Shown piece by piece: positions 9,358-18,819 of a stretch of DNA of 64,000 nt. Made by a program: the position numbers and the translations under genes. Each line of letters begins with the position of its first letter. Within the stretch, counting starts at the first letter, position 1. The notes beneath the pieces are model-generated. The model saw only the letters and a list, made by a program, of their open reading frames with translations, made no database searches and was not told the DNA's origin. Origin of the DNA: Panacagrimonas sp052389915 (GTDB taxonomy: Bacteria; Pseudomonadota; Gammaproteobacteria; Nevskiales; Nevskiaceae); the NCBI GenBank assembly GCA_052389915.1, contig JBQTHL010000072.1:1-64000 (forward strand), given 5' to 3'.

Positions 9358-12300
9358 TCAATAATTCCTGACGAACCACGGCGCACCCTCGGCATCCAAG
9401 TACAGCCGCTTCTGTTCCTCCAGGTTGAACGGCCGCGAGCCGATGCGCCCGAACACGGCGATCTGCCCTCCGGTCTCGTCCACGGCGCGGTCGCGGTGCA
9501 AGCCTTCCGAAATCGCCAGGGCTGGAGCGGTCGTCTTCCTTGTCGCGATGAGTTGCGGCTTCGGATCGGGGGAGAAGCCGTAGAACGCCGGCTGGGTTTC
9601 CGGGCTCACGAGCTGGATGAGCTTGAGACCGCTGTCGCCGTCGGCGACGTAGGCGAACAGCGAGGCATTGGTGGCGCCGACCTTCACGTCCCAGGCGTCG
9701 GTGATTTTTCCGTCGGCGTTGAACTGCTGGTAGAGCCTGGGCGCTTCCGGGTTGGTGATGTCCACGATGCCCAGGCCTTCGGCGCCGGCCGCGACATAGG
9801 CGTAGGTTCTGACCAGATAAACCCGACGCGCGTCCTTGAACGGGACCAGGGCCTGCTCGATCACGCGCGGCCGATCGGGGTGCGTGATGTCCACCACTCG
9901 CAGGCCCTCATCGGTGGTCGCGAAAAGGTAGCGGAACTGCACGGCGCTGGCGCGCACGTTCTTGAGCGGGAGGGTGGCGACCAGTTTCGGCTGGAGCGGC
10001 TGACTTAAGTTGAGCACCACCAGTCCGGCGTCGGCCGCCACGTAGACCCAGTCGCCGGCGACGGTGAGATGGCGCGCGCCCTTGAGCACTTCCCGGGAAT
10101 GTTCATCCCCGTTCCAGGTCAGCGCGCGCTTGAAATGGTTGTTGCGCGGGTCGCCGTCCGCGAGCGTGTTGACATCCACCAGAATCAGACCCTCGACGCT
10201 GTCGCTGATCAGGGCGTAGTTGTAGATCGGATGGAAGGGCTGTTCCTGATTGATCACGCGCATCAGCTCGCCCTGATTGCGGTCCGGGTGAATCGGCTGA
10301 TTGCTCGGCAGGGCGACGCAGGTGGCGTTTTTCGTGGACACATGCGTGTCGTGTCCCAGCCCCGAGGCGGGCGCGCTGATGATGCGCTGGCTGAAGCCCT
10401 TGTTGGCGACGGAGGCGACGTCGTAGGCCTCAAAACCCTTGGCCCCCTGCGCCACGTACAGGTACTCGCCACGCAATTGCAGACAGCCCACCCTGTCGCC
10501 GGTGGCGTGCGACTGCTCGACTTCCAGTTCGCGGCCACGCGACTCGTGCAGCTTGTTGCGCTCGGGGTAGGCGTAGCGGTGCAAGTAGGAGCCGATCACG
10601 GCCTGCGGCTCGTCCCACTCGGTCACGGTGACGCCGGAAATCTCGCCGTCACCGCCGACCCAGGCGTTGTAGCCGATGAAGTTCATGAAGTTGGTGCCGT
10701 GCAGCAGGAGCTGCGCCATGATCGCGTTGTTGTCCTTGGCGCTGGACAAGTGGCAGTCCTCGCACTGCTTGGTCTCGGTCTTGCGCTCGGTGTGCGGGTA
10801 GTGCGGCGCGAAGGCCTGCGAGGAAAACCCGCTGGCCGAAACCGGTGGCTGCTGGATGTAGATCTTCTCGCGATTGGAGTTGGTGGACGACAGCACCAGC
10901 GCGCTGGACGATCTCACGGGTGCAGTGCGCCCGCCCTTGGCGGGACCGTGCTTGCCGAGCTGGAACACATCGTCGCGCGCAACCTGCGGGTTGTACGTGG
11001 CGTAGTTGCGCGACTCGCCGCCCTCGTAGTGCAGACGATCCGATTTCCAGTTGGCCTGGATCGGCAGATGGCAGCCGCCACAACTCGTGGTCCACGAGGT
11101 GTGGCAGGTGGCGCACATCATTTCCTCGTCCTTGTGCGCGCGATCCGACGGCATGACGTCCGCGCCCCATTTCTGGGTCTTGACGTCGGCCGACACCAGC
11201 TTCGCGCGCGCCGCCTTCTCGTTGTAATGAGCGTTGCCCGGCGTGACGCTGTCCTTGACCAGGCTGACTTCCCACTTCAGCTCGGCGTCCATGTTGGAGC
11301 GCTGGACCAGCTTGCCCCCGATCCATTCGAAACGCAGTTCCCCGAACGGGGTGCGGGCAACCGAGAGATCGGTTCCGCCCGCGGGCGCCGCGGGTCCGCT
11401 GGTCAGCAGCGAGGGGTAGGCGTCCGCGTTGCCGTGGCAGTCCACGCATTCGATCTCGATGGCCTGTGCCACTTCGCCGTAGATGTGACCGTCGCCGTGC
11501 ATGTCCTGGGAGAAATGGCAGTCCACGCAGTGCATGCCGGCGTCGACATGGACCGAGGACATGTGAACCGACTTCTTGAATTTCTGCGGATCGGTGTCCG
11601 ACACGATGTTGCCGCCCTTGTCGAGCAACCTGCCCTTGCGATCCCGCTTGTAGACCGCGCGGAAATTCCAGCCGTGTCCGTGGTAATCGGCGAACTGCGT
11701 GTCCTTCAACTTGGGGTTGAGTTCGCTGACCTGTTTCAGGAACTCCGGATCGCCCCAGGAGCCGCGGATCGAAGCCTCTTCGGGATTGCGCTTGTTGATC
11801 TCGCGGATTTCGGCGTCGGTAGGTTGCTTCTCCTTCTTCGGCCACATGTACGGTGCATCGGACTCGTAGTCCCACATGGTGTAGCCGAGGAAGCTGTTCA
11901 CGAACACGTTCGGCTGGTGCATGTGGCAGACCATGCACTGGCTGCTCGGGATGGACGAGGTAAACGCATGCTGGAGCGGATGCCCGGGCTTGTCGTGGGC
12001 GATGGTCGGATCCAGGGTTTGCGACAGGCCGGTATGCCCGGCCTTGGCGTAGACCCCGCTGTGGCGGGCATCGCGATCGTTGGCGTAAACCACGTGACAC
12101 GCAGCGCAGCCGGAGGAACGGTAGTCGCCCGGTTGCTCGTTGGTTCCCATGAACCAGGTGTGCGGATCGTTCAAGCGCGTCTTGTGGATGTTGAGCACCG
12201 GAACGGCAATGCGATTGCCGGTGCCGGGCCCACGGTTGGATTGCTTGAGGTCGGGGCGCCCCGGTTCTTCGAGCCGTTGGATGTTTCCGGCAACGTTCGG

Positions 12301-13236
12301 CAATCCGGTTTCCGGAAAAAGACTGAGGACGTTTCTGCCGCCGCGCTCGAAGACGCGGAAAACATCCTTGACCGGCGTGGTTTCCCAGGACGGCAAGGGG
12401 TAGAGCTTTTCCAGCACTCCCTTGGCGGCCATGTTTTCATCCGGCTTGACGGGCCCCAGAATCATCGCGGCGTCGCCCTCGGCGGTGTGCGATTCGCCGA
12501 GAATGTAACGCTTGAACGGCAGGATGCCGTTGTTGTACGACGCGCCTCCCCAAAGCATGGCGCTGGTCGCCATCAGGCTGCGCTCTGCGCGTTCGATCAC
12601 CCGAAGATGGCAGGCACCGCAGGCCTCGCGCGCGGCCCGATAGTCGCTGGGATTCACGAAGCGGACGAACTCGGGACTTTCGCGATTGAGCAGGGCGAAA
12701 CTTTGCTTGGGATTCGCTGAGTCCGGCCAGTGCCAGGTCTTGGGATAAAGCGGCAGCACGTGGGCCTTGGCCAGCGCGGCCTCGTAAGGCGCGGACTTAC
12801 GCTCGAAGCCCTGCGGTCTTTCGATCCTGGCGTCGCCGCCGTGGCAGTCGGTGCAGCCCAGCACCACGCCGGGGTTGCTGTGCATGGTTTTCTGGTCGGT
12901 GCTGGTGTGGCAGCTCACGCAGCCGGTGCTTTTTTCGTCGGCCGCGGCCTGGGTTTGTCCGCGCGGCGCGGGAGGGGCGGCGGTGTAGGTCAGAGAACCT
13001 GGGGATTCGCCGCCGTCGGCGTGAAGTGGCTGAACGAACAGAGCGAGCAACAGCAAAACGAGGGCTCGTCGTAGGAGCCTTGAGCGCGTTACTGCGCTGT
13101 GATCGCGCAGCGAACTTGCGGCGGGCCCGGTGGATGCGCTGTCGCTTATCCACCCTACCCATCTGGCGTAGGGTGGATAAGCGATAGCGTATCCGCCACT
13201 GCGCTCGATCAGGGAAGGGTCTGATGTCCGTGCCAT
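9358..13236 (-). CDS. Large decaheme cytochrome c with C-terminal LVIVD-type beta-propeller
   Basis: Exported multiheme protein of 1292 codons. Ten CxxCH motifs lie between about residues 106 and 829 (CVSCH, CTDCH, CGACH, CAACH, CMVCH, CVDCH twice, CATCH, CGGCH, CEDCH). From about residue 900 come at least five LVIVD-like blades (for example EGLRVVDITHPDRPRV and EGLGIVDITNPEAPRL), a propeller often used for surface or partner binding. The hydrophobic signal segment (RRALVLLLLALFVQPLHADG) begins only near residue 54. The first ~45 codons are largely an extragenic palindrome read through. No ATG or GTG lies nearer the signal, so the real start is uncertain (ATG at 13236 or a rare start downstream). 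The ATG is one base after the stop of the upstream barrel gene, implying coupling. Probably periplasmic or surface electron carrier. Confidence 0.88.
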   Translation of the reverse strand: MARTSDPSLIERSGGYAIAYPPYARWVGWISDSASTGPAASSLRDHSAVTRSRLLRRALVLLLLALFVQPLHADGGESPGSLTYTAAPPAPRGQTQAAADEKSTGCVSCHTSTDQKTMHSNPGVVLGCTDCHGGDARIERPQGFERKSAPYEAALAKAHVLPLYPKTWHWPDSANPKQSFALLNRESPEFVRFVNPSDYRAAREACGACHLRVIERAERSLMATSAMLWGGASYNNGILPFKRYILGESHTAEGDAAMILGPVKPDENMAAKGVLEKLYPLPSWETTPVKDVFRVFERGGRNVLSLFPETGLPNVAGNIQRLEEPGRPDLKQSNRGPGTGNRIAVPVLNIHKTRLNDPHTWFMGTNEQPGDYRSSGCAACHVVYANDRDARHSGVYAKAGHTGLSQTLDPTIAHDKPGHPLQHAFTSSIPSSQCMVCHMHQPNVFVNSFLGYTMWDYESDAPYMWPKKEKQPTDAEIREINKRNPEEASIRGSWGDPEFLKQVSELNPKLKDTQFADYHGHGWNFRAVYKRDRKGRLLDKGGNIVSDTDPQKFKKSVHMSSVHVDAGMHCVDCHFSQDMHGDGHIYGEVAQAIEIECVDCHGNADAYPSLLTSGPAAPAGGTDLSVARTPFGELRFEWIGGKLVQRSNMDAELKWEVSLVKDSVTPGNAHYNEKAARAKLVSADVKTQKWGADVMPSDRAHKDEEMMCATCHTSWTTSCGGCHLPIQANWKSDRLHYEGGESRNYATYNPQVARDDVFQLGKHGPAKGGRTAPVRSSSALVLSSTNSNREKIYIQQPPVSASGFSSQAFAPHYPHTERKTETKQCEDCHLSSAKDNNAIMAQLLLHGTNFMNFIGYNAWVGGDGEISGVTVTEWDEPQAVIGSYLHRYAYPERNKLHESRGRELEVEQSHATGDRVGCLQLRGEYLYVAQGAKGFEAYDVASVANKGFSQRIISAPASGLGHDTHVSTKNATCVALPSNQPIHPDRNQGELMRVINQEQPFHPIYNYALISDSVEGLILVDVNTLADGDPRNNHFKRALTWNGDEHSREVLKGARHLTVAGDWVYVAADAGLVVLNLSQPLQPKLVATLPLKNVRASAVQFRYLFATTDEGLRVVDITHPDRPRVIEQALVPFKDARRVYLVRTYAYVAAGAEGLGIVDITNPEAPRLYQQFNADGKITDAWDVKVGATNASLFAYVADGDSGLKLIQLVSPETQPAFYGFSPDPKPQLIATRKTTAPALAISEGLHRDRAVDETGGQIAVFGRIGSRPFNLEEQKRLYLDAEGAPWFVRNY
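13129..13197. repeat. Palindromic extragenic repeat overlapping the N-terminus of the decaheme gene
   Basis: The arms at 13129-13158 and 13168-13197 (GTAGGGTGGATAAGCGATAG on the + strand of the right arm) are nearly perfect reverse complements of about 30 bp with a short loop. The sequence resembles a dispersed repeat normally found between genes. Here it sits inside the annotated first codons of the large cytochrome gene. Confidence 0.75.
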
Positions 13237-13237
13237 A

Positions 13238-15199
13238 TCAGTAGTTCAAGATCAGATTGATCAGCACGGAATATCCCGCCTCGTCGCCATACAACTGTTC
13301 GTAGCCCTTGCCCGGCAGGAGCGTCGCGGCCGAACCCCGGAAGATCACGTTCTGCGTGGCAAACGGCCGCCAGACGGTGGCGACCGAAACATCCAGGCCG
13401 ATGTCCTCGTCGATCGAACCCTGGTTGCGAAATACTTCCACCACGGCGCTATCCGCCAGCCAGATCTGGTTGACGTTGAAGGAAACGCGAAACTGCGCCA
13501 TCAGATCCAGATCCGCGCCCACGCCCAGCATCACCGTGCCTGGGTTGGCGAAGTTGGACTGACCTTCCGCGAGCGAAGAGCGCAGGGAGTTGAGCTGACC
13601 GCCGCGGCCCGAGATGCCCACGATGCCGCCGCCGATCAAGGGCACGCTCTGCCGCGTCCAGAAATTGGTATCGGCGCCACCCGCGAAGAGCGGGTTCTCG
13701 AAGACGGAATCGAAGCCCGTCTCGACGTCGTCGAAAGGATCGTCGTCGGGGCTGGCATACAGCGCTGACACACGAATGCGTCGCCAGTCGAAATCCACGG
13801 ACGCTTCGGCCGCCGCGAAGAACGCGCGGACGTCCACCTCTCCCGGGTGCAGGACGCCCTCGTCCTGATCGCCAAACACGAAGTACGCGGAGCTGGTGAG
13901 ATTGAAGCGCTCGAAGTGACCGTCGCCATTGACGCCGAAATAGGTCACGTCGTAATTGCGCGGGACTTCACGGCCCAGCGAGGCCGGCCGCTCGATGAAC
14001 CCGTTGGTGTTGAAGTAGCGCCCCTCGTCGCCCTCGCGATTCCGGTTGTGCAGGATTACGGCCTGGGCGGTGTGACCCAGCACCGGAAAGTCCTGGCGAT
14101 AGAGGTTGAACACGTAGACATCGTCCTTGCGCAGCGACTTGCCCAGGTCGTTGAGCAGCGAATTGGAGTCCTTCTCCACCCGCCGGAAATACGCGAGGTT
14201 GTACTGCCAGCGATTGTTGTCGCGGGTGCCGAACAGCCGCGCGCCGAGTTGCAGGTCCTGGAACAGGAAGCCGCGGAAGTCCGCGGTGAACGGCTGGATG
14301 CCGAGACGGAAACTGTCGAAGTCGTAGCGATCGGAAACGTTGCGCAGATGCCGATCCAGGAACAGCTCCTGCACGCCGAAGTGGTCGTCTTCCCGGGTCT
14401 TGCCTTCGCGCGGATCGATGCGCAGCGCGCGCACCTGCTCCACCTCGACGCGGTTGAACTGAAACGCGGGGGTGAAATGGAACTCCCAGTCGGGCGGGCG
14501 GAACGTGGTGTCGCCCTTGAGGTAGACCAGTGCCGCGCTGACGGTTTGCGCGAATACGGTCTGCTCGCCATCGCCGATCACGTTGAGCTGCCCGGCTTGC
14601 CCTTCGGCCTGCGCACCCACCGGCGTGGGGATGCGTCGCGGCTCCAGAATCGTGTCGGAAGTCAGATTGGCGCTGAAGAACCAGTCGTCGTAAAGCGGCC
14701 GATCCGCCTTCAGCGTGTTCTGGTTATAGGGGTCGTACCAGGGGAAATTCGTGAGGCCCAGCTGGCGCGTGAGCTGCCAGCGATCGGCGACCCGCTCTTT
14801 CGTGAACACGGCGTCGGGCGCAGGCTTTTCCACTGCCAACAGGCCGGAGCGGCGATTGGGGTCGAAAGGCTTGCGCTCGACGCTCCGGGTTCGCAATACG
14901 GCGTCGGGCTGACCGGGACGGCGCCGTTCGCCGTCAGCCAGAGCGGTCGGTGGTTTCGGCTCGGCGGCGACGGGCGGTTCCTCGGCGCCCGGGCGTGCGC
15001 GTCGAGCCTCGGCGGGTTCGATCGGCGCGGGTTCTGCCTGGGGCTTCGCTGCTTTCGTTAGGCTCGCAGGCTTGGCGGGTTTGGTCACCGGCATATTCCG
15101 CTCCGCGCGCTCGCCTGGCCGCCGACGTCCGTCCTGCGCTGCGGCGGGCAAGGCCATCGCAACCATCAGCGCACCGGCGATCCAGTCACTTGTTCGCAC
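13238..15199 (-). CDS. Putative outer-membrane beta-barrel protein of the multiheme cluster
   Basis: About 653 residues from a GTG at 15199 that overlaps the end of the GlcG-domain gene. It has a signal peptide (RTSDWIAGALMVAMALPAAAQ) and then a Pro/Ala/Lys/Arg-rich stretch to about residue 130. The remaining ~500 residues alternate polar and aromatic residues, as in amphipathic beta strands, and end in an aromatic-terminated strand (SVLINLILNY) typical of outer-membrane barrels. An ATG-less extension upstream is possible but would run through the preceding gene. It has no cysteine heme motifs. Lying directly before the decaheme gene, it could be a porin sheath, as MtrB is for MtrA, but I see no sequence similarity to MtrB. 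Function is inferred from shape and context only. Confidence 0.75.
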   Translation of the reverse strand: MRTSDWIAGALMVAMALPAAAQDGRRRPGERAERNMPVTKPAKPASLTKAAKPQAEPAPIEPAEARRARPGAEEPPVAAEPKPPTALADGERRRPGQPDAVLRTRSVERKPFDPNRRSGLLAVEKPAPDAVFTKERVADRWQLTRQLGLTNFPWYDPYNQNTLKADRPLYDDWFFSANLTSDTILEPRRIPTPVGAQAEGQAGQLNVIGDGEQTVFAQTVSAALVYLKGDTTFRPPDWEFHFTPAFQFNRVEVEQVRALRIDPREGKTREDDHFGVQELFLDRHLRNVSDRYDFDSFRLGIQPFTADFRGFLFQDLQLGARLFGTRDNNRWQYNLAYFRRVEKDSNSLLNDLGKSLRKDDVYVFNLYRQDFPVLGHTAQAVILHNRNREGDEGRYFNTNGFIERPASLGREVPRNYDVTYFGVNGDGHFERFNLTSSAYFVFGDQDEGVLHPGEVDVRAFFAAAEASVDFDWRRIRVSALYASPDDDPFDDVETGFDSVFENPLFAGGADTNFWTRQSVPLIGGGIVGISGRGGQLNSLRSSLAEGQSNFANPGTVMLGVGADLDLMAQFRVSFNVNQIWLADSAVVEVFRNQGSIDEDIGLDVSVATVWRPFATQNVIFRGSAATLLPGKGYEQLYGDEAGYSVLINLILNY

Positions 15200-17192
15200 A
15201 GGCGTCCTGTTCGTCGGAGTCGATGAAAGGCGCTTGCGGGCACTGGATATAGCGCAGCCGCACGCCATCGACGACCACTTGATCTGCGCGCATCGCGGGC
15301 GGCGCGTTGCCGACCACGCCGTTCAGCGCAAGCCCGGCGTTGTGCACGCCGAGGAAGGCGACCATGTCGTCCTGATCGATGCCATCGCCGGAGACGCCGA
15401 CGGCGCCGATCAGCGTATTGCCGCGGTAGATCGGCACGCTGCCGGGAAAGATCTGGATACCGTTTGCGCCCAGCGGCGGAAGACCCGGGGTAGGGTCCAG
15501 TGCGGGTGTCACGCCTGCGCAAACCTGACCGACATCGGTGTCGACCAAGCCGAGGACAAATGCGACATGGCGCACGACGGCGTTGTAGCCCAGGTCGAGC
15601 TGCAAGCCGGTCGAGAACGGGCTCCACTCGCCAGCGGGCTTCGACAGCGGGCCGTGACGCGTGCGGGCAATGCCGTCGGGGAAGAATGGGCGCGCCAGAT
15701 TGCCGATCGAGCGGTTGGCGAACGCAAGGCCGTCGACCAGCGCAGCGGGATTGCCAAGGACCTGACGGAAATCGACGACGTAATCCGCCGGAGCGCTGAG
15801 ACGCAGCAACTCCGGAGCGGCCTGGTCGGGCTTCAGATACGCCGCGGGCGGCAGCGAGGCCAGAATCTGGGCGGCATCCGTGCGCGAGAACAACAGCGCG
15901 GCGCGCGCCTTCTGCAGCGAAACATCGGCGCCGAACACCGGGGCATCGCGGGTGCGCGCGATGCCGAGGATTTCTCCGGCGCTGCCCACGACCGAAATCG
16001 TTGCGCGCATCTGGCTGCTCAGCGGGCGCCGGATCTGGGCACGCGCACGATTGGCGACATCGAGTGCCGACAACAAGACCTGACGAACCTCGGCCGCGGA
16101 AAAGTCCGTGCCGGCAATCGGCGGATAACGGTTGTCGCCCGCGGCATCGACGAGAAGAAAAGCATCGCGAGCCGCGAAGTCGGATTCAGTGGCGGCAGCG
16201 AAGCCCGAGCGGTTCTGACCAAAAGCCGTACCCGCGACGATGGCTCCGGAAATTTCCGTGTAGCCCCTGACGGTAACCAGCGCCCCATCGCTCAGCATGC
16301 CGAATGCAGGCGCCTCGGACGGGTTCGTGACCAAATCGTCGAATTCCACGTCCGAAAAGCGCGCCGTCTTCCCATCGAGGGTGATGCGATCCGCACGTCT
16401 ATCGTTCGGCGCCGCGAAACCGAACGTGCCCGCAACCGCAATCAGCTCATCCATATCGCGGTCGCGGTCGAGCAGAGAAGAATCGAGCGTGTAGGCGCCA
16501 TCCGCCTCAACGCCAAGGCCGCCCACGAGGGTGCCGTTCTTGTACAGCGGCAAGCCTCCCGGATCGGCCGACAAGCCCAGCGGCGAACGATGCGGCCCTG
16601 GCCCTGCTCCCGCGCCAGCATCGAAACGAGTGGAGAGATCGGAACAAGGTAGCTGGGAGAACTGCACTCCAAACAGAGGGCCGCCGGGCTGATCCGTTTC
16701 GCCCGGATTGAAATTCGCCTGCACGATCTGGCTCGCGGTGCGCGTCGTGAAAGCGTTGCCTTCCGACGAGAGATAGGCTCCGGTAATGGCCTTGGCGATG
16801 GCCGAAGCTTCTGCCGGCACCAACGAGATCCCTTCCAGCCCGCCGCCGATCTCGCCGAGTTCGGGCGGGGAGCCCACTCGCACGTTGGCCGGCGCGTCAT
16901 CCATGCGGTAGACCGCCAGAACGTTGCCAACGCGATCCGTCACCGCGAGAACCGCCGGCTTGCCGTTGGCGCGTGCCTCGGCAACGCCCTGCGCGATGAT
17001 CTGGCGCACGTCTGCAACTGACAACGAGGTGGGGGTGTCCTGGCAAAAGCCATCGCACGCGGTCGCGCCGGAACCCGTCCCCGCGTTGCCCGGGCCGCTT
17101 CCCCCGGAACATGACATCAGCAGACTCGTGAGCGCTGCCGTCAGCAGACCTGCGATGGGCCGCTTAGCCCTTCTTGTCGAATGCCTCCCCAT
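15186..17192 (-). CDS. Lipoprotein with tandem GlcG/HbpS (DUF336) heme-binding-like domains
   Basis: 668 residues with a lipoprotein signal (LTSLLMSC, then a Gly/Ser-rich linker). The region from about residue 55 (SVADVRQIIAQGVAEARANG, then AVTDRVGNVLAVYRMDDA) matches the GlcG/HbpS fold. A second copy starts about residue 360 (FSAAEVRQVLLSALDVANRA, later VVGSAGEILGIARTRDAPVF), ending with GSVPIYRGNTLIGAVGVSGDG. Family members bind heme or cobalamin, or act as redox sensors (HbpS). Tandem duplication in one lipoprotein is uncommon in my experience. The gene overlaps the FHA-cytochrome gene by 29 bp and the barrel gene by 14 bp, so all three are one transcript. Role within the electron-transfer cluster is inferred. 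Confidence 0.82.
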   Translation of the reverse strand: MGRHSTRRAKRPIAGLLTAALTSLLMSCSGGSGPGNAGTGSGATACDGFCQDTPTSLSVADVRQIIAQGVAEARANGKPAVLAVTDRVGNVLAVYRMDDAPANVRVGSPPELGEIGGGLEGISLVPAEASAIAKAITGAYLSSEGNAFTTRTASQIVQANFNPGETDQPGGPLFGVQFSQLPCSDLSTRFDAGAGAGPGPHRSPLGLSADPGGLPLYKNGTLVGGLGVEADGAYTLDSSLLDRDRDMDELIAVAGTFGFAAPNDRRADRITLDGKTARFSDVEFDDLVTNPSEAPAFGMLSDGALVTVRGYTEISGAIVAGTAFGQNRSGFAAATESDFAARDAFLLVDAAGDNRYPPIAGTDFSAAEVRQVLLSALDVANRARAQIRRPLSSQMRATISVVGSAGEILGIARTRDAPVFGADVSLQKARAALLFSRTDAAQILASLPPAAYLKPDQAAPELLRLSAPADYVVDFRQVLGNPAALVDGLAFANRSIGNLARPFFPDGIARTRHGPLSKPAGEWSPFSTGLQLDLGYNAVVRHVAFVLGLVDTDVGQVCAGVTPALDPTPGLPPLGANGIQIFPGSVPIYRGNTLIGAVGVSGDGIDQDDMVAFLGVHNAGLALNGVVGNAPPAMRADQVVVDGVRLRYIQCPQAPFIDSDEQDACANK

Positions 17193-18816
17193 TCGCAGGT
17201 TTCCCCTTCTTGCCGAACTGCGCGTCCATCCAAGGTGTTTTTGCCCGATGAAAGCGATGGCAGTCGATGCAGGTGGATGGGATCTGTGTGCTCGAATCTA
17301 CCCCGCCGTGACACGACCTACAAGTGTCGATTTGAGGGAGCATGAGGTCGTCGGAATTCGCCGAGTTTTCCGCTGCATGACAGCTATCGCAGGCCACCCA
17401 TTTGTGTGGTGCGTGGGTGAAGCGGGCCATCGACATCCAGCTCTGACGCAGGTCCGGCGGCCTCACGGCGAGCGGTTTCCCGGGTATTCGGTCGATCTCG
17501 TGGCACTTGGCGCACACGCGTATTTCGAAGACTTCCTCCGTCTCGTCCGGGCCGCCCTCTGCCTTGCCGCGATCAGCCAGATCGCCGGGTCTTCTAGGTT
17601 GGTCCGACTCGGCAGCGTACGGCTCCGTGCTGACCGGCTTCGCCTTCACCGCGGCCTCCAGCAGGGAGCGCGCAGCGGCATTGTCGCCGTGCGGAAGGAG
17701 TAAGGGCACGCCGCCGATATGGACATCGAGCTGATGGCAGCGCTGGCAATCGTTGGCATAGCGCTGCGGCCGGAAGCCGGCTTCGGTCGGATCCGGCGCA
17801 TGGCAGGACACACACGCCAGAATTTCCGTCTTGCCTTCCGCATCGCGCACGCCCTTGGCGTTCAGATGGACATCGTGCGGGAAGATCAGCCCGGAATGAT
17901 CGCGAATGCTTTTGGAGAGCGTCTCGCGCATCGCCTTGGGAGTGCTGTCGGTCCGGCCGATGAAGCTCACCTTGAAGGCCGGGTGCACCTCGCCGAAATC
18001 CTCGACCGTGCCACTGCCGGCAAGCGATGGAAATTTCTTCGGGGTCGCGTGGCAATCGGTGCAGATGCCGGGATGAGAGGGCATTACAGCGTGCTCTCCT
18101 CCATGCTCGAAATGGCAGCTTGCGCAGCGGCGTTGGTCCAGCCCTGCCTGTGTCATCGCGGCCGCATCGTCTCCGTGCTGGGCGGTCGCCGCATGGCAGG
18201 CCAGGCAAGACTCGTCGCGCACCTGCTGGAACACGCCCACGTGGCAGGTCTCGCAGCGGTCCTGGAACTGCGCGTGCACATTGCTGACGCGCCCGGGAGA
18301 CCACAGGTGATCGCTCGGTAGCCAATGGCCCAGAGCCGCGGAAGCCGGCACATATTTGAGCACCAGCGGCAACAACAGCAGGAGCACAAGAATGGTGCCG
18401 GCGCTCCAGTATGCGGGCCGGCGCATGCGCCAGCCGGCTTCGCCGAGACTGGTCAGGGCCTCCACACGTTCAGCAGCGCGGCCGGGGTCGTGCTCGTGGA
18501 TTTCCAGGATCAGTTGCTCGTTGTCTGCGTCGAAGCCCACGCGGACCCGGTTTGCGCCCACTCGCAGTTCGTCCCCCGCAGCCACCTCGGCCGAGCGCCG
18601 GCCGGCTACGCCGTTGACCACGATATCCGCCCTGCCGAGGCACTCCACGTACAGGCGCAGCGCGGACAGGGGTCTCACCCGCAAGTGGTGCAGCGCAACC
18701 AGCAGACCCGGCAGCACGACGGTGTTGTCGGTCCCCCGGCCGACGGTGAATTCGCCTTCGACCGTCTGGTCCGGTCGAGCGTCGTCCGCGGACAAGCGCC
18801 GAATGAGCAGGGCCAT
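17164..18816 (-). CDS. FHA-domain, single-TM, decaheme cytochrome c fusion protein
   Basis: 550 residues. Residues 1 to about 105 look like a forkhead-associated domain: FTVGRGTDNTVVLPG, a HH pair where FHA has its conserved His, and the late VNGV asparagine. The phosphothreonine-contact Ser appears replaced by Ala (VALHHL). A membrane segment (TILVLLLLLPLVLKYV, about 140-156) follows. Ten CxxCH motifs then run from about residue 188 to 520 (CETCH, CLACH, CASCH, CTDCH, CVSCH, CQRCH, CAKCH, CDSCH, CRSCH, CIDCH). The predicted topology is a cytosolic FHA domain and a periplasmic decaheme. The gene starts 3 bp after the membrane-protein gene and overlaps the GlcG-type lipoprotein gene. I know of no characterised protein with this architecture. 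Confidence 0.87.
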   Translation of the reverse strand: MALLIRRLSADDARPDQTVEGEFTVGRGTDNTVVLPGLLVALHHLRVRPLSALRLYVECLGRADIVVNGVAGRRSAEVAAGDELRVGANRVRVGFDADNEQLILEIHEHDPGRAAERVEALTSLGEAGWRMRRPAYWSAGTILVLLLLLPLVLKYVPASAALGHWLPSDHLWSPGRVSNVHAQFQDRCETCHVGVFQQVRDESCLACHAATAQHGDDAAAMTQAGLDQRRCASCHFEHGGEHAVMPSHPGICTDCHATPKKFPSLAGSGTVEDFGEVHPAFKVSFIGRTDSTPKAMRETLSKSIRDHSGLIFPHDVHLNAKGVRDAEGKTEILACVSCHAPDPTEAGFRPQRYANDCQRCHQLDVHIGGVPLLLPHGDNAAARSLLEAAVKAKPVSTEPYAAESDQPRRPGDLADRGKAEGGPDETEEVFEIRVCAKCHEIDRIPGKPLAVRPPDLRQSWMSMARFTHAPHKWVACDSCHAAENSANSDDLMLPQIDTCRSCHGGVDSSTQIPSTCIDCHRFHRAKTPWMDAQFGKKGKPANGEAFDKKG

Positions 18817-18819
18817 GGC

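Noticed and set aside
10069..12720. Plus-strand frame of about 883 codons opposite the decaheme gene
   Set aside because: The opposite strand has ten CxxCH motifs and a signal peptide; this frame has shadow composition (Val, Gly, Arg, His) and no recognisable domain.
13129..13197. Palindrome at the decaheme start as an intrinsic terminator
   Set aside because: There is no U-tract, and it lies inside the reading frame just after a coupled start; a dispersed repeat explains it better.
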